Shown: positions 1-8,088, numbered from the stretch's first letter. The stretch: DNA of 41,943 bases from Bryobacterales bacterium (GCA_003170295.1 PNAJ01000115.1:148975-190917), one strand, 5' to 3'. The notes: generated from the letters alone by a model not told the origin. Made by a program: numbers and translations.

Positions 1-413
1 TGGCTGTGCATGCTCAGGTTCGCCAGTGCTTTCGACTGGCTCTCGAGCGCAGCCACGATCGACATGGTGTCCTGGACCTCTTGCGGGAAGCAGGGGAAGG
101 GCGTTGGGTGGGTGATGCCAAGCGAGAGGAGGTTGGTTTCCAGGACGGCGACTCGGTTCAGGCGCCAGGAGGCGTCGGCCAGGGCTCGCACGAGATGGGA
201 TTCGGTGGCGCCTTCGGGATGGTATTCGTCGGTGAAAGATTTTAAGTGGAGCTTGTAGGCTTGGAGATCCTCGGTGGGCATGACGATGAGCTGGCCGGTG
301 AGTCCGTGACGGAGGGCGTTGAGGGAGGTTCGGGCTTTGCCGGCTTGGGTTTTGGGGCCGGTGGAGTGCTGCGAGTTGGCTCGGTTGATTTCGGTGCGGT
401 TGGGTGTTGACAT
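1..413 (-). CDS. Hypothetical protein, N-terminal part (runs off the left edge)
   Basis: An open frame on the minus strand begins with ATG at 413-411 and runs without a stop to base 1, giving at least 137 residues. The N-terminus reads MSTPNRTEINRANSQHSTGP, followed by KTQAGKARTSLNALRHGL. This STGPKT..GK...NALRHGL opening occurs in many acidobacterial and planctomycete hypothetical proteins. I know no function for it. There is no signal peptide or membrane segment. The basic, Asn/Ser/Gly-rich opening could contact nucleic acid, but that is a guess. The 110 bases upstream are strikingly purine-rich on the plus strand and contain no gene. Confidence 0.6.
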   Translation of the reverse strand, partial: MSTPNRTEINRANSQHSTGPKTQAGKARTSLNALRHGLTGQLIVMPTEDLQAYKLHLKSFTDEYHPEGATESHLVRALADASWRLNRVAVLETNLLSLGITHPTPFPCFPQEVQDTMSIVAALESQSKALANLSMHS

Positions 414-523
414 AGTTTCCTTCGAACTGGTAATAGCATCGGGGGGAGTGGGGAGGAGGTCGGTGGAAGTGGGAAGGGGTTGAAAAGGGGGGAGTTGGGG
501 TGGGGGTTTGTGAGCTAACAGGC

Positions 524-1213
524 TCAGAAGCATTGAGTTTTTCCGCTCGGTAGCGTGTGGCAGCGTTGGTTTGAAAACCGAAACCCCAGGGCCGCCACCG
601 GGTCGTAGCAGAATCCTAGGCAAACATCTTGGACCGCGAATGATAGTTGTTCTATCCCCGGCAGTGTCTCGATCAGTTCGAGGATATCCCTGACCTCCCG
701 GGGCGGAGTCGTTCCATACTCGCTGGTAAAGGCGAGTAGTGGCGAGCCCGCCAAGGCAACGTACCAGCCCTCGGCGTTCCAAGACCGCAGTGCGATTGGA
801 GGCGCGGTGTGGAGGCTCCGGAGCGCGAGAGAATGAGCGGGGTCGTCTGCCTGTACATGCGTGATTTGCGGCACGACTCCGTACTTGAGCGGAGTTTGAA
901 AGCGATATTGAAACAGTCTTCGGTCGTACCGGCTGACCGAGAATCTCCCGTCTCGCGCGGCTTTGACGCTTATCTCGCGGAATCGCAGGCCACGCTTTTC
1001 TACGTGCAAGACACACAGTTCAGGTGATATCCCGTCAACGATGCCTGGAAGCATCCAAGGCATTGCCGAGTGGGGCAGCCACACGGCGAGTGCCAGAATG
1101 CCCACGGCGATGGCCGGCCAAGTGCGGCGGGACAAAGGAGCATTTCGACGCAGCACGCTTGCGGGAAGCAAGCGCAGAGCGGAGCAAGAGATGGAAGTCG
1201 CTATCAGCGCCAC
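524..1213 (-). CDS. Unknown exported or membrane-anchored protein
   Basis: I do not recognise the family. I place the start at GTG 1213, which overlaps the last ten bases of the upstream membrane gene and fits translational coupling. A longer in-frame start at 1270 is a TTG without a clear ribosome binding site. The 229-residue product has a hydrophobic segment near residues 1-15 and a second at roughly 31-48 (IAVGILALAVWLP). About 175 soluble residues follow, containing several cysteines (CLGFC, then RCH near the C-terminus). It may be anchored in the inner membrane with a periplasmic domain. The overlap with the upstream gene also allows that both are one gene split by a frameshift. Confidence 0.45.
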   Translation of the reverse strand: MALIATSISCSALRLLPASVLRRNAPLSRRTWPAIAVGILALAVWLPHSAMPWMLPGIVDGISPELCVLHVEKRGLRFREISVKAARDGRFSVSRYDRRLFQYRFQTPLKYGVVPQITHVQADDPAHSLALRSLHTAPPIALRSWNAEGWYVALAGSPLLAFTSEYGTTPPREVRDILELIETLPGIEQLSFAVQDVCLGFCYDPVAALGFRFSNQRCHTLPSGKTQCF

Positions 1214-1596
1214 GGACAGAATTTCAATTTCGCGATCACTATCGGGTAGGCTCCGAAAAGAGCAATCCAATCGCTCCCGGTGTTCAGATAAGTCCAGATA
1301 CTGCCGAGGCTATAGATCTCGGTCAGGACGAACCAGGGCAACGCTATCATTCCACCGATCCCTCCGAGGATGTAACCAAAGGTGGGTCTGAAGAAGACCA
1401 GGATAGAGGCGCATAAAAGAGTGACTGGGCCTGTGATGACAGTAATGTCGGCCCAAGGGCGCCCGGTGTTGAGCATGAGAGAACCATGCGGCGCCATCAG
1501 GAACATAGAAGCAATGCTTACTGCTGTGCAGAAGAAAACGGCTGCCGCGGCCAGGGTAGGTTTGACCTCGCCGTGGAGCTGCCTGATACTGTCCAT
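1204..1596 (-). CDS. Small polytopic membrane protein, unknown
   Basis: A 130-residue product starting with ATG at 1596. It has about four hydrophobic segments: residues ~14-34 (AAAAVFFCTAVSIASMFLM), ~49-68, ~70-90 (YILGGIGGMIALPWFVL) and a weaker one near 108-122. I do not recognise a family. It ends inside the start of the next minus-strand gene, so the two are probably co-transcribed and translationally coupled. Fusing the frames near base 1215 would join IVIAKLK to ILSVALIATS and make one longer membrane protein, so a frameshift in one original gene is possible. No strong Shine-Dalgarno is visible. Confidence 0.5.
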   Translation of the reverse strand: MDSIRQLHGEVKPTLAAAAVFFCTAVSIASMFLMAPHGSLMLNTGRPWADITVITGPVTLLCASILVFFRPTFGYILGGIGGMIALPWFVLTEIYSLGSIWTYLNTGSDWIALFGAYPIVIAKLKFCPWR

Positions 1597-1724
1597 ACTT
1601 CATTGGACACCGGAAGCGAAGCTCTTTACTCGGAAGCAGGGTCATTGGCAACTTCGCAACAGTCCTGTCTCACAAAGGAGGCTTTGTGGAACGCTGCATT
1701 GGCCGGAGGCGGTCTTAACGAAGA

Positions 1725-1753
1725 TTGACAATGTTTGTTATTATCGATAGAGT
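1725..1753 (+). promoter_or_regulatory. Candidate sigma-70 promoter of the antitoxin gene
   Basis: TTGACA at 1725-1730 is a perfect -35 match. Seventeen bases later TAGAGT (1748-1753) matches four of six -10 positions. The antitoxin ATG is 23 bases further on, preceded by a CAGGAG-like ribosome binding site. An overlapping AT-rich stretch (TTATTATCGAT) could hold an alternative -10. Confidence 0.5.
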
Positions 1754-1776
1754 GAGAAAAACAGGAGCGATCCGCT

Positions 1777-2043
1777 ATGAATGTTTCTCTTACCCCCGAG
1801 CTTGAGAAATTTGTCGCTGACAAGGTTGAAGCTGGCCGCTACAATTCGGCTAGCGAAGTTGTTCGGGAAGCGTTGCGGCTGCTGGAAGAACACGACCAGA
1901 ACCGGGCAATGCGGCTCGGAGAATTCAATCAGGAGCTTGGGCGACGGCTGGGATCGCTCGATAGCGGCAGAAGCGTCAAACCGGCTGAGGCCCGCGCCCG
2001 GCTCAAGCGTAAATCCGAACAGCGCCGCAAATCCGGGGCATGA
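1777..2043 (+). CDS. parD: ParD / CC2985-type ribbon-helix-helix antitoxin
   Basis: An 88-residue protein that opens MNVSLTPELEKFVADKVEAG and continues RYNSASEVVREALRLLEE. This is the classic ParD (CC2985 family) ribbon-helix-helix DNA-binding domain, residues ~1-45. The rest is a charged, basic tail that normally wraps the ParE toxin. Such antitoxins neutralise a RelE/ParE-fold toxin and repress their own operon. The start is supported by the CAGGAG site just upstream. Its stop overlaps an ATG (ATGA at 2040-2043), where parE normally starts, but only a stub of the toxin remains. It is therefore an orphan antitoxin. Start and family are secure; present activity is unknown. Confidence 0.85.
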   Translation: MNVSLTPELEKFVADKVEAGRYNSASEVVREALRLLEEHDQNRAMRLGEFNQELGRRLGSLDSGRSVKPAEARARLKRKSEQRRKSGA

Positions 2044-2076
2044 GCGTATATTCTCAGCGAAGATGCCGACCTGCGG
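2040..2076 (+). pseudogene. ParE toxin remnant (first ~12 codons, frameshifted)
   Basis: The ATG at 2040-2042 overlaps the antitoxin stop in the usual ATGA arrangement. From 2044, one frame over from that ATG, the DNA reads AYILSEDADL. This matches the beta-1 strand opening (YxLSxxAxxDL) of ParE/RelE-fold toxins. Similarity ends near 2076 and dispersed repeat sequence follows. The reading is a toxin gene truncated after about a dozen codons that also suffered a small indel next to its start. The stretch is short, so chance similarity cannot be excluded, but its position directly behind parD is what one expects. Confidence 0.5.
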
Positions 2077-2108
2077 GTCTCTTCTCGGCGCATGTCACTC
2101 ATGGAGAC

Positions 2109-2148
2109 GTCGGCTGAAGCCGACGCTGCAAGCTGAAGCTCGCGCCAC
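2109..2148. repeat. Dispersed repeat, copy 1 (with short hairpin)
   Basis: Bases 2111-2148 recur in inverted orientation at 31932-31969 with about two mismatches over 38 positions. The 5' part is a perfect inverted repeat, GTCGGCT-GA-AGCCGAC (2109-2124). The element lies between the toxin stub and the S9 peptidase gene. Confidence 0.8.
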
Positions 2149-2185
2149 CAAACACGTTCTCACGGGTGTTCGTGGGCCGAAAGGA

Positions 2186-2229
2186 CTCCCGATGGTCGCG
2201 GCTCTAATGGAGCCGACTAAAAGTCGGCT
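2186..2229. repeat. Second dispersed repeat module and hairpin
   Basis: Bases 2186-2205 match 9553-9572 at 18 of 20 positions. They are followed by a perfect hairpin, AGCCGACT-AAA-AGTCGGCT (2211-2229). It has no T-tract, so I class it as a repeat element rather than a clear terminator. Confidence 0.65.
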
Positions 2230-2299
2230 GGATAGCCCGCCCCACACCAAACGACGGTAACCTTAGAAACGTCTAGAATCGAGGACAGGAGTTTTTCCG

Positions 2300-4939
2300 A
2301 TGAAGTGCCTCACGATTTTCGCATTCGCCGTAATGGCCGCCGCACAGATTCCGCCGCTCATCGATCGCGAACTGTTCTTCGGAAATCCCGAGATCTCCGG
2401 CGCGCAGATCTCGCCGGACGGAAAATACATCGCGTTTCTCAAGCCCTGGAACGACACGCGCAACGTGTGGGTGAAAAAGACGGAGGAGCCTTTTTCCGCC
2501 GCCAGGCGCCTCACGGCGGAAGCCAAACGTCCCATCGCCGTCTATCTGTGGAGCCGTGACAGCAAGTACATCGTCTACGTGAAGGATCACGACGGCGACG
2601 AGAATTTCAACGTCCACGCGGTCGATCCTTCCGGGCTCGCCGACTCGCGCGACCTCACGGGCCTCAAAGGCGTTCGGGTGGAATTGTTCAGCGCGCCGAA
2701 GTCCGACCCGGACGCTCTTTACATCGGCCTCAACGATCGCGATAAGGCCTGGCACGATCTCTACAAGCTGAAAATTTCCACGGGCGAGCGCACCCTCATC
2801 CGCAAGAACACGGAGCGTATTTCGGGTTGGGACTTCGACCTCGCCGGACAGCTCCGCCTTGCCGAACGCGTCGCCGCTAACGGCGATCAGGAGATCCTGC
2901 GCGTGGACGCCAATGCCTTCACGCCGATTTATTCGTGCAGTGTCTTTGAAACCTGCTCGGTCGAGCGCTTTCATAAGGACGGCAAGCGGGCATACATTCA
3001 GACCAATAAGGGCAGCAAGGGCGATGATATGAATCTCACTGCGCTCGCCTTGCTCGATCCGGCCACGGGAAAGGCCGACGTCGTCGAATCCGATCCGCTC
3101 AAGCGCGTCGATTTCGACGCCACGCGCTTTTCAGAGGCAACAGACGAACTGGTGGCTACCATTTACACCGACGATCGCCACCGTCTGTATTTCAAGGACA
3201 AGAGCTTCGAAGCCGACTACCGGTTCCTCCAAACGAAACTCTCCGGCCGCGAGCTTTCGGTACCGTCCACCACAGTGGACGATCGCCTGTGGCTGGTGGT
3301 AGCGTACGGCGATACCGAGCCCGGCGAAACTTATTTGTTCGATCGCAAGAAGCGCACGCTGGTGCTGCAATACATGGTGCGCGAAAAGCTTCCACGAGCC
3401 GCGCTGGGTCCGATGAAGTCCATTCACTATATGTCTTCCGACGGGCTGGAGATTCCCGCGTACCTGACCTTGCCGAAAGGCGTCACGGCGAAGAACCTGC
3501 CGGCGCTCGTCATACCGCACGGAGGGCCTTGGGCGCGCGATTACTGGGGCTATAATTCGCTCGCGCAATTTTTCGCCAATCGCGGCTACGTTGTTCTGAT
3601 GCCGAATTTCCGCGGCTCGACCGGTTACGGCAAAAAGTTCCTGAATGCGGGAAACGGCGAATGGGGCCGCAAGATGCAGGACGATGTCACTTGGGGAGTG
3701 AAATATCTGATCGCCGAAGGGATCGCCGATCCCAAACGCATCGGCATTTTGGGCGGATCTTACGGAGGCTATGCCACGCTCGCGGGTGTCGCGTTTACGC
3801 CGGATGTGTATCGCGCGGCCGTGGACATCGTCGGGCCGTCGAATCTCATCACTTTACTTGAGGCGATTCCGCCGTATTGGGAGGCGGGGCGCAAGGTCTT
3901 GTACGCCCGCATGGCGGATCCCGGCACGCCGCAAGGGAAAGCGTGGATGGAGGAGCGTTCCCCGCTTAATTCCGCCAACAAAATCAAGACGCCGCTGATG
4001 GTGGTGCAGGGGGCCAACGATCCGCGAGTGAATCGTCGCGAAGCCGAGCAGATCGTCGTGGCGCTGCGCGATCGCGGATTCCCGGTCGAGTATATCCTCG
4101 CGCCGGACGAAGGTCACGGCTTCCAGAGGCCCGTGAACAACATGGCGATGTTTATGGCGGCCGAGAAATTTCTGGCCACGTATCTCGACGGACGCTACCA
4201 GGAGCGCGGAACGCCGGAGGTGGAGGCGCGCCTCAAGGAAATCACCGTGGACCCCAAGACCGTCAAGATTTCGAAGGCGGTAGACGCCTCGGCCGTCGGT
4301 GCGCCCAAGCCAGTCGCGGACTTAGCGGTTGGCGCCGATCGCTATGACGTCAAGCTATCGGTAAGCGGCCAGCAGATGGCGCTGAAGTTATCGACCGCGA
4401 TTACAGAAGAAAACGGCCAGTGGGTCGCAACGGAGACATGGGATACGCCGATGGGTCCGATGACGGACGTCGTGACCGTCGAGAAGGGCAGCCTGCTCAT
4501 TCGGAAGCTCAGCCTCCAGCAAGGACCCACCAGCATCAACGTCGAGTATTCCGGCAATCAAGCCTCGGGAACGATGAGCATGAACGGGCAGGACCGCCCT
4601 ATCTCCGTGGATATGGGAGGTCCCGTGTTCGCGGACGCGGGTGCATCGGCGTACTCGATCGCATGCCTGCCGCTCGCCGACGGCTACACCACCAGTTTCC
4701 GCAATTTTGATTCGCAGAAGCAGAAAGTCAAGCTGATGCAATTGAGCGTGGCGGGTTCGGAAACAGTCACGGTCCCAGCGGGAACGTTCACCGCCTTCCG
4801 CGTAGAGGTGACCTCCGCCGACGGCAGCGCTGACAAGTCCACAGTATGGATCGCCAAAGATTCCCGCAAGCCGGTGAAGATTTCAAGCGTAATGGCGTCA
4901 ATGGGCGGCGCGACGATGACTGCGGAGCTGGCCCACTAG
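2300..4939 (+). CDS. Exported S9 prolyl-oligopeptidase-family peptidase with extra C-terminal domain
   Basis: An 879-residue secreted serine peptidase. The signal peptide is residues 1-15 (FAVMAAA), with predicted mature Gln16. A beta-propeller-like region follows (~25-370, with ISPDGKYIAF and WSRDSKYIVY blades), then an alpha/beta-hydrolase catalytic domain (~380-630). The nucleophile is Ser487 in GGSYGGY, with probable acid Asp574 (GANDPRV) and His606 (DEGHGF). Family members cleave short peptides, often releasing dipeptides or acyl-amino acids. The last ~230 residues are not usual for S9. They resemble an all-beta DUF3108-like domain (TVPAGTFTAFRVEV) and are probably a periplasmic add-on. 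The start follows CAGGAG. The next gene begins 13 bases downstream. Confidence 0.88.
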   Translation: MKCLTIFAFAVMAAAQIPPLIDRELFFGNPEISGAQISPDGKYIAFLKPWNDTRNVWVKKTEEPFSAARRLTAEAKRPIAVYLWSRDSKYIVYVKDHDGDENFNVHAVDPSGLADSRDLTGLKGVRVELFSAPKSDPDALYIGLNDRDKAWHDLYKLKISTGERTLIRKNTERISGWDFDLAGQLRLAERVAANGDQEILRVDANAFTPIYSCSVFETCSVERFHKDGKRAYIQTNKGSKGDDMNLTALALLDPATGKADVVESDPLKRVDFDATRFSEATDELVATIYTDDRHRLYFKDKSFEADYRFLQTKLSGRELSVPSTTVDDRLWLVVAYGDTEPGETYLFDRKKRTLVLQYMVREKLPRAALGPMKSIHYMSSDGLEIPAYLTLPKGVTAKNLPALVIPHGGPWARDYWGYNSLAQFFANRGYVVLMPNFRGSTGYGKKFLNAGNGEWGRKMQDDVTWGVKYLIAEGIADPKRIGILGGSYGGYATLAGVAFTPDVYRAAVDIVGPSNLITLLEAIPPYWEAGRKVLYARMADPGTPQGKAWMEERSPLNSANKIKTPLMVVQGANDPRVNRREAEQIVVALRDRGFPVEYILAPDEGHGFQRPVNNMAMFMAAEKFLATYLDGRYQERGTPEVEARLKEITVDPKTVKISKAVDASAVGAPKPVADLAVGADRYDVKLSVSGQQMALKLSTAITEENGQWVATETWDTPMGPMTDVVTVEKGSLLIRKLSLQQGPTSINVEYSGNQASGTMSMNGQDRPISVDMGGPVFADAGASAYSIACLPLADGYTTSFRNFDSQKQKVKLMQLSVAGSETVTVPAGTFTAFRVEVTSADGSADKSTVWIAKDSRKPVKISSVMASMGGATMTAELAH

Positions 4940-4952
4940 GGTTCGGTAAAGG

Positions 4953-5750
4953 GTGCAAAGGCTCCATCGTTACGCGGTATTCGTCGCCTGCTGCACCCTC
5001 CTGCTGGTCATAAGCGGAGCGGCCGTCACCAGTTCGCGCGATCTGCCGAGGCAGGCACTTTTCCAAAACGTTCATACGGCAGCAGCCATGGCGGATACCC
5101 TTCTGACGGTCGGCCTATCGATTTGGCTTTTTCGACGAAGCTCGGGAGCATGGCTCACGCGCGTTGCGTGGAGCACATTGGCGGTCGTCATCGTGGATGG
5201 CGGATTGGGGGGGCTATCCGGATCGGTAGCCGGCACGCTGCACGCATGTCTCGCCGCGCTGCTGTTTGCGGGCGTCACAGCGATCGCCCTATTCACTTCG
5301 TCGTCCTGGGAACGCGACCCTGAACTTGTGCAGGATTACGGATGGCCCTCGCTTCGGTTCTTGAGCGCGGCGGCTGCGTTCCTGGTCGCGGTGCAGGTCG
5401 GGTTCGGGGCGGGCTTCCGTCATGGCGCCGTGGGAGTGATGCCGCACCTGCTGGGCGCGTTGCTCGTCGCGCTTTTCATCATGATCGTCGGAGCGTTCGT
5501 CACGAACCAGTTTCCGAAGCACGCGTCGCTGCGGCCGATGGCGTTCGCACTCCTCGTGATCACCGGAGTCCAGGTGTTCCTGGGAATGGCGGCGTTCCTG
5601 ATGCGGATGATGAACACGGCGGGCACGCTGGTGTTCCTCGGGATCAGCGTTGCTCACGTCGCCACCGGAAACCTGACGTTCGCCGTGAGCCTGATGCTGG
5701 CGATCGAGATCCGCCGCTGCGTTCTGCCACGTGAGCAAAAAACTCAATGA
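4953..5750 (+). CDS. COX15/CtaA-like membrane protein (haem A synthase family)
   Basis: A 265-residue polytopic protein with about eight hydrophobic helices. Four histidines sit in membrane-compatible positions: His41 (NVHTAAA), His97 (TLHACLA), His165 (MPHLLGA) and His235 (VAHVATG). Two four-helix halves with two haem-ligating histidines each is the pattern of COX15/CtaA, which oxidises haem O to haem A for cytochrome oxidase. The start is GTG 4953. It lies behind the S9 peptidase rather than beside cytochrome oxidase genes, and its stop overlaps the stop of the convergent DUF6644 gene by seven bases. It could be a true haem A synthase or a family member reused for another redox task; the sequence does not decide. 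Confidence 0.65.
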   Translation: MQRLHRYAVFVACCTLLLVISGAAVTSSRDLPRQALFQNVHTAAAMADTLLTVGLSIWLFRRSSGAWLTRVAWSTLAVVIVDGGLGGLSGSVAGTLHACLAALLFAGVTAIALFTSSSWERDPELVQDYGWPSLRFLSAAAAFLVAVQVGFGAGFRHGAVGVMPHLLGALLVALFIMIVGAFVTNQFPKHASLRPMAFALLVITGVQVFLGMAAFLMRMMNTAGTLVFLGISVAHVATGNLTFAVSLMLAIEIRRCVLPREQKTQ

Positions 5751-6274
5751 CGCGCGTGGTGCGTCGTAGTGCCTCCCGATCCGTAAACGGGCGTGACATC
5801 TTCCGGAATATCCCAGTACGCGATCGAACGGCCCGCGGTCACCAGGCCAATCCAGATCAGCAGCGAGAGACACGCCGCTACTTTTGCCTTGCGTGGAGTG
5901 GCGTTATTCCGGTACACGCTTCGAAACGCCAGCGCGTGAATTCCCACCAGCAACAACAACGTCATCTTGGCCCAGTAGAACGGATTGTAGTAATACATCT
6001 CCGCTTTCGCGCCCAGAAGCATTGCGCCGCAGCCCACAACCAGGACGAAGCCGATCCGTTTCCAGATGCGCAATTGGTCCACGACGTCCGCGATGGAGGC
6101 GCTCCGCATCGCCCAGCCGAGCAATCGCAGGTCCGTGATCGCGATCATCCCGCCGAATAAGGCCATCCCAGTCAGATGACCGGTCATGACAATCGGATAG
6201 ACCAAAGCCGACTCACGCAGCGCAGTCATGGGAGCCGTGTCTTGAATCCACTGGAAAACTTCCAAGATTGACAT
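5744..6274 (-). CDS. DUF6644-family membrane protein
   Basis: A 176-residue membrane protein with about four helices. The motif HLTGMALFGGMIAITDLRLLG, with a histidine on the first core helix followed by DLRLLG, is characteristic of the acidobacterial DUF6644 family. A second family member lies directly upstream on the same strand, with its stop 15 bases before this ATG (6274). The function is unknown. The conserved His in a helical bundle would suit haem binding, which is inference. The C-terminus is His-rich (GGTTTHHARH). The pair converges on the COX15-like gene. Confidence 0.7.
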   Translation of the reverse strand: MSILEVFQWIQDTAPMTALRESALVYPIVMTGHLTGMALFGGMIAITDLRLLGWAMRSASIADVVDQLRIWKRIGFVLVVGCGAMLLGAKAEMYYYNPFYWAKMTLLLLVGIHALAFRSVYRNNATPRKAKVAACLSLLIWIGLVTAGRSIAYWDIPEDVTPVYGSGGTTTHHARH

Positions 6275-6277
6275 GGC

Positions 6278-6301
6278 TTATGTGAACGCCTATGTGAACG
6301 C
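6278..6301 (-). repeat. 12-bp tandem duplication at the end of a DUF6644 gene
   Basis: Two adjacent 12-base units (6278-6289 and 6290-6301) are identical but for one base. Read on the minus strand they encode AFT-stop twice, first ending TAG and then TAA. The last three codons and stop of the upstream gene have been tandemly duplicated. Confidence 0.8.
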
Positions 6302-6742
6302 AATGAAGAGGCCGCCCGCGACCACCGAAACCCACAACGCCACCGAGACACTCCCGACCAAGACCCCCACCGCCGGTGAGGGATCCGACAACGCCACTTT
6401 GCGATGAAGCGTGTACTGATACAAGATGGCGATTAGAAGCGCGCCGATCTTGAATCGAAAACCGGCATTGTTGAGGTACAGGTTCGGGTCCGAGGAGAAA
6501 ATCAGGGGTCCTGACATCAACACGGCGGCGAGTCCGCCCAGGGTCCAAGGTCCGAGGTCCTTGGCAAGCTGCGAAGAAAGCTGGCGCTTCATGCCTACAC
6601 CGAGCAGGCGCAAGTCCACCATGAAGATGGTTCCGATCGCGATCGCAAAACCCACGATGTGAATGACCTCCAGAAGCGGGAAGGACCACTCGTTGTTATT
6701 CAGAGGGTTCGTGGCCGGATCGTACGGAATCTGAATCTGCAT
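6290..6742 (-). CDS. DUF6644-family membrane protein, paralogue
   Basis: I start this at ATG 6742 (MQIQIPYDPATNPLNNNEW), giving 150 residues. A longer version to 6835 would need a TTG start and would read through the divergent promoter region. It has about four helices and the same signature as its neighbour, with His-Ile-Val-Gly-Phe followed by VDLRLLG. The two proteins are therefore paralogues that may pair in the membrane. Similar genes in acidobacteria sit beside DUF6152 and small exported proteins, as here (divergent gene at 6824). No function is established. Confidence 0.7.
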   Translation of the reverse strand: MQIQIPYDPATNPLNNNEWSFPLLEVIHIVGFAIAIGTIFMVDLRLLGVGMKRQLSSQLAKDLGPWTLGGLAAVLMSGPLIFSSDPNLYLNNAGFRFKIGALLIAILYQYTLHRKVALSDPSPAVGVLVGSVSVALWVSVVAGGLFIAFT

Positions 6743-6823
6743 CAGAGTGACATTCAGGTTATCACGCGGTGTATCATAATTGGGGTCGACTCGACCGTAG
6801 AGAAAGTGGAGAGAACGATTCTG

Positions 6824-7603
6824 ATGCGAAGACAAACCATCACCCTGTTGTTGATGCTCTTACCGGTTGCGGCGCAGCAGGTTTATCATGCCCCGAAGGG
6901 GGCGGATGGACATCCGAATTTTAACGGCATCTGGCAGGCTCTCAACACCGCCAATTGGGATCTGCAGGATCACGCCGCCCGTCCTGGGTTGGTGATCGCG
7001 GACGGAACGCTGAGCGCCGACCCTGGCGGAATTGGTGTGGTGGAAGGGGGCGAAATTCCGTATCTGCCGGCCGCGCTCGAAACGAAAAAGAGAAATTTCG
7101 AAAATCGGTTAAAGCTCGATCCGGAGATCCGGTGCTACCTGCCTGGCGTACCGCGCGCCAACTATATGCCGTATCCGTTTCAGATTTTTCAAAGTCCTAA
7201 AGCCCTTTTCTTCGCCTATCAGTACGATGGCGCGGTCCGAAACGTTTTTCTGAAGGATCCGGGTCCCGCTCCCGCCGATTCCTGGATGGGCCAATCGGTC
7301 GCAAAATGGGAAGGCGAGACCCTGGTGATCGACGTGACCGGCTTTGACGAGCGCACCTGGCTGGACCGTGCGGGGGACTTCCATAGCGACGCTTTGCACG
7401 TCGTGGAACGCTTTACAATGATTGGGCCGGAGGTTCTGTCCTACGAAGCCACCATCGAAGATCCGAAGGTGTTTTCAAAGCCCTGGAAGATCAAGATGCC
7501 GCTGTATCGTCATGTTGAGAAGGGTGCGCGATTAATGGAGTTCAAGTGCGTCGAATTCGTCGAAGACCTGCTGTACGGCGACTTCGCGAAGAAGCCGAAG
7601 TAA
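6824..7603 (+). CDS. Exported protein of an uncharacterised acidobacterial family (paralogue 1)
   Basis: A 259-residue product from ATG 6824 after a GGAGAG-like site. Extending upstream to 6659 would run into the divergent gene. Signal peptide 1-17 is followed by predicted mature Gln18. The family has no name I can give. Its hallmark is the core W.G.S..KWEG.TLV.D...F with a later H..ERF..., shared with the gene at 8089 (VAKWEGETLVIDV here, IGKWEGDTLVVDT there). N-terminal GHPNFNGIWQA matches GKPDLQGVWTN in the paralogue. It is probably a soluble periplasmic protein. It heads a rightward run with DUF6152, its paralogue and NIPSNAP. Confidence 0.7.
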   Translation: MRRQTITLLLMLLPVAAQQVYHAPKGADGHPNFNGIWQALNTANWDLQDHAARPGLVIADGTLSADPGGIGVVEGGEIPYLPAALETKKRNFENRLKLDPEIRCYLPGVPRANYMPYPFQIFQSPKALFFAYQYDGAVRNVFLKDPGPAPADSWMGQSVAKWEGETLVIDVTGFDERTWLDRAGDFHSDALHVVERFTMIGPEVLSYEATIEDPKVFSKPWKIKMPLYRHVEKGARLMEFKCVEFVEDLLYGDFAKKPK

Positions 7604-7660
7604 GCACGAGGCCGATTTAAGAGTTATCATGACCTTTATAGTGACCGATTAAGGAGATCC

Positions 7661-8077
7661 ATGACGATTAAGCAGATTGCCGCGGGTTTGAGCGTTGGCG
7701 TGGTTCTGGCGGTGGTGCCGGCGTGGGCCCATCACGCGTTCGCGGCGGAATTCGACGCCAAGAAGCCGGTCCATCTTGAGGGCATGGTTTCGAAGGTGGA
7801 ACTGATCAACCCGCATAGCTGGATTCACGTGGATGCCAAGAATGCCGATGGCTCAGTGACTTCCTGGATGGTAGAGGCCGGCAGCCCGAACGTTTTGCTG
7901 CGCCGCGGGTTCACGAAGGCCACGATTGCTCCGGGGACGCCAGTGGTGGTGGAAGGCTTCCAGTCGAAGGACGGATCGAACCGCGCCAACGGCCGCGATA
8001 TCACGCTGCCGAACGGCCAGAAGCTCTTCCTGGGTTCCCAGGGTACGGGCGCTCCGTACGACGGGGAAAAGAAGTAA
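7661..8077 (+). CDS. DUF6152 family exported protein
   Basis: A 138-residue secreted protein preceded by a strong AAGGAG site. The signal peptide ends near PAWA, and the mature part begins HHAFAAEFDAKKPV. The core VELINPHSWIHVD and the C-terminal NGRDITLPNGQKLF are the DUF6152 hallmarks. The small beta-rich fold is reminiscent of OB-like domains. The conserved HH and NPHSW histidines could bind a metal, which is inference. It is sandwiched between two paralogous exported proteins, a pairing that recurs in acidobacteria, so the three probably act together outside the cytoplasm. No function is known. Confidence 0.8.
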   Translation: MTIKQIAAGLSVGVVLAVVPAWAHHAFAAEFDAKKPVHLEGMVSKVELINPHSWIHVDAKNADGSVTSWMVEAGSPNVLLRRGFTKATIAPGTPVVVEGFQSKDGSNRANGRDITLPNGQKLFLGSQGTGAPYDGEKK

Positions 8078-8088
8078 AGGGTGATGCT

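Noticed and set aside
1214..1270. TTG start at 1270 for the 524-1213 gene
   Set aside because: TTG without a visible ribosome binding site and a 67-base overlap; GTG 1213 gives a compact coupling overlap.
6659..6823. Upstream extension of the gene at 6824
   Set aside because: The extra 55 codons run through the divergent DUF6644 gene and hide an otherwise perfect signal peptide that begins at 6824.
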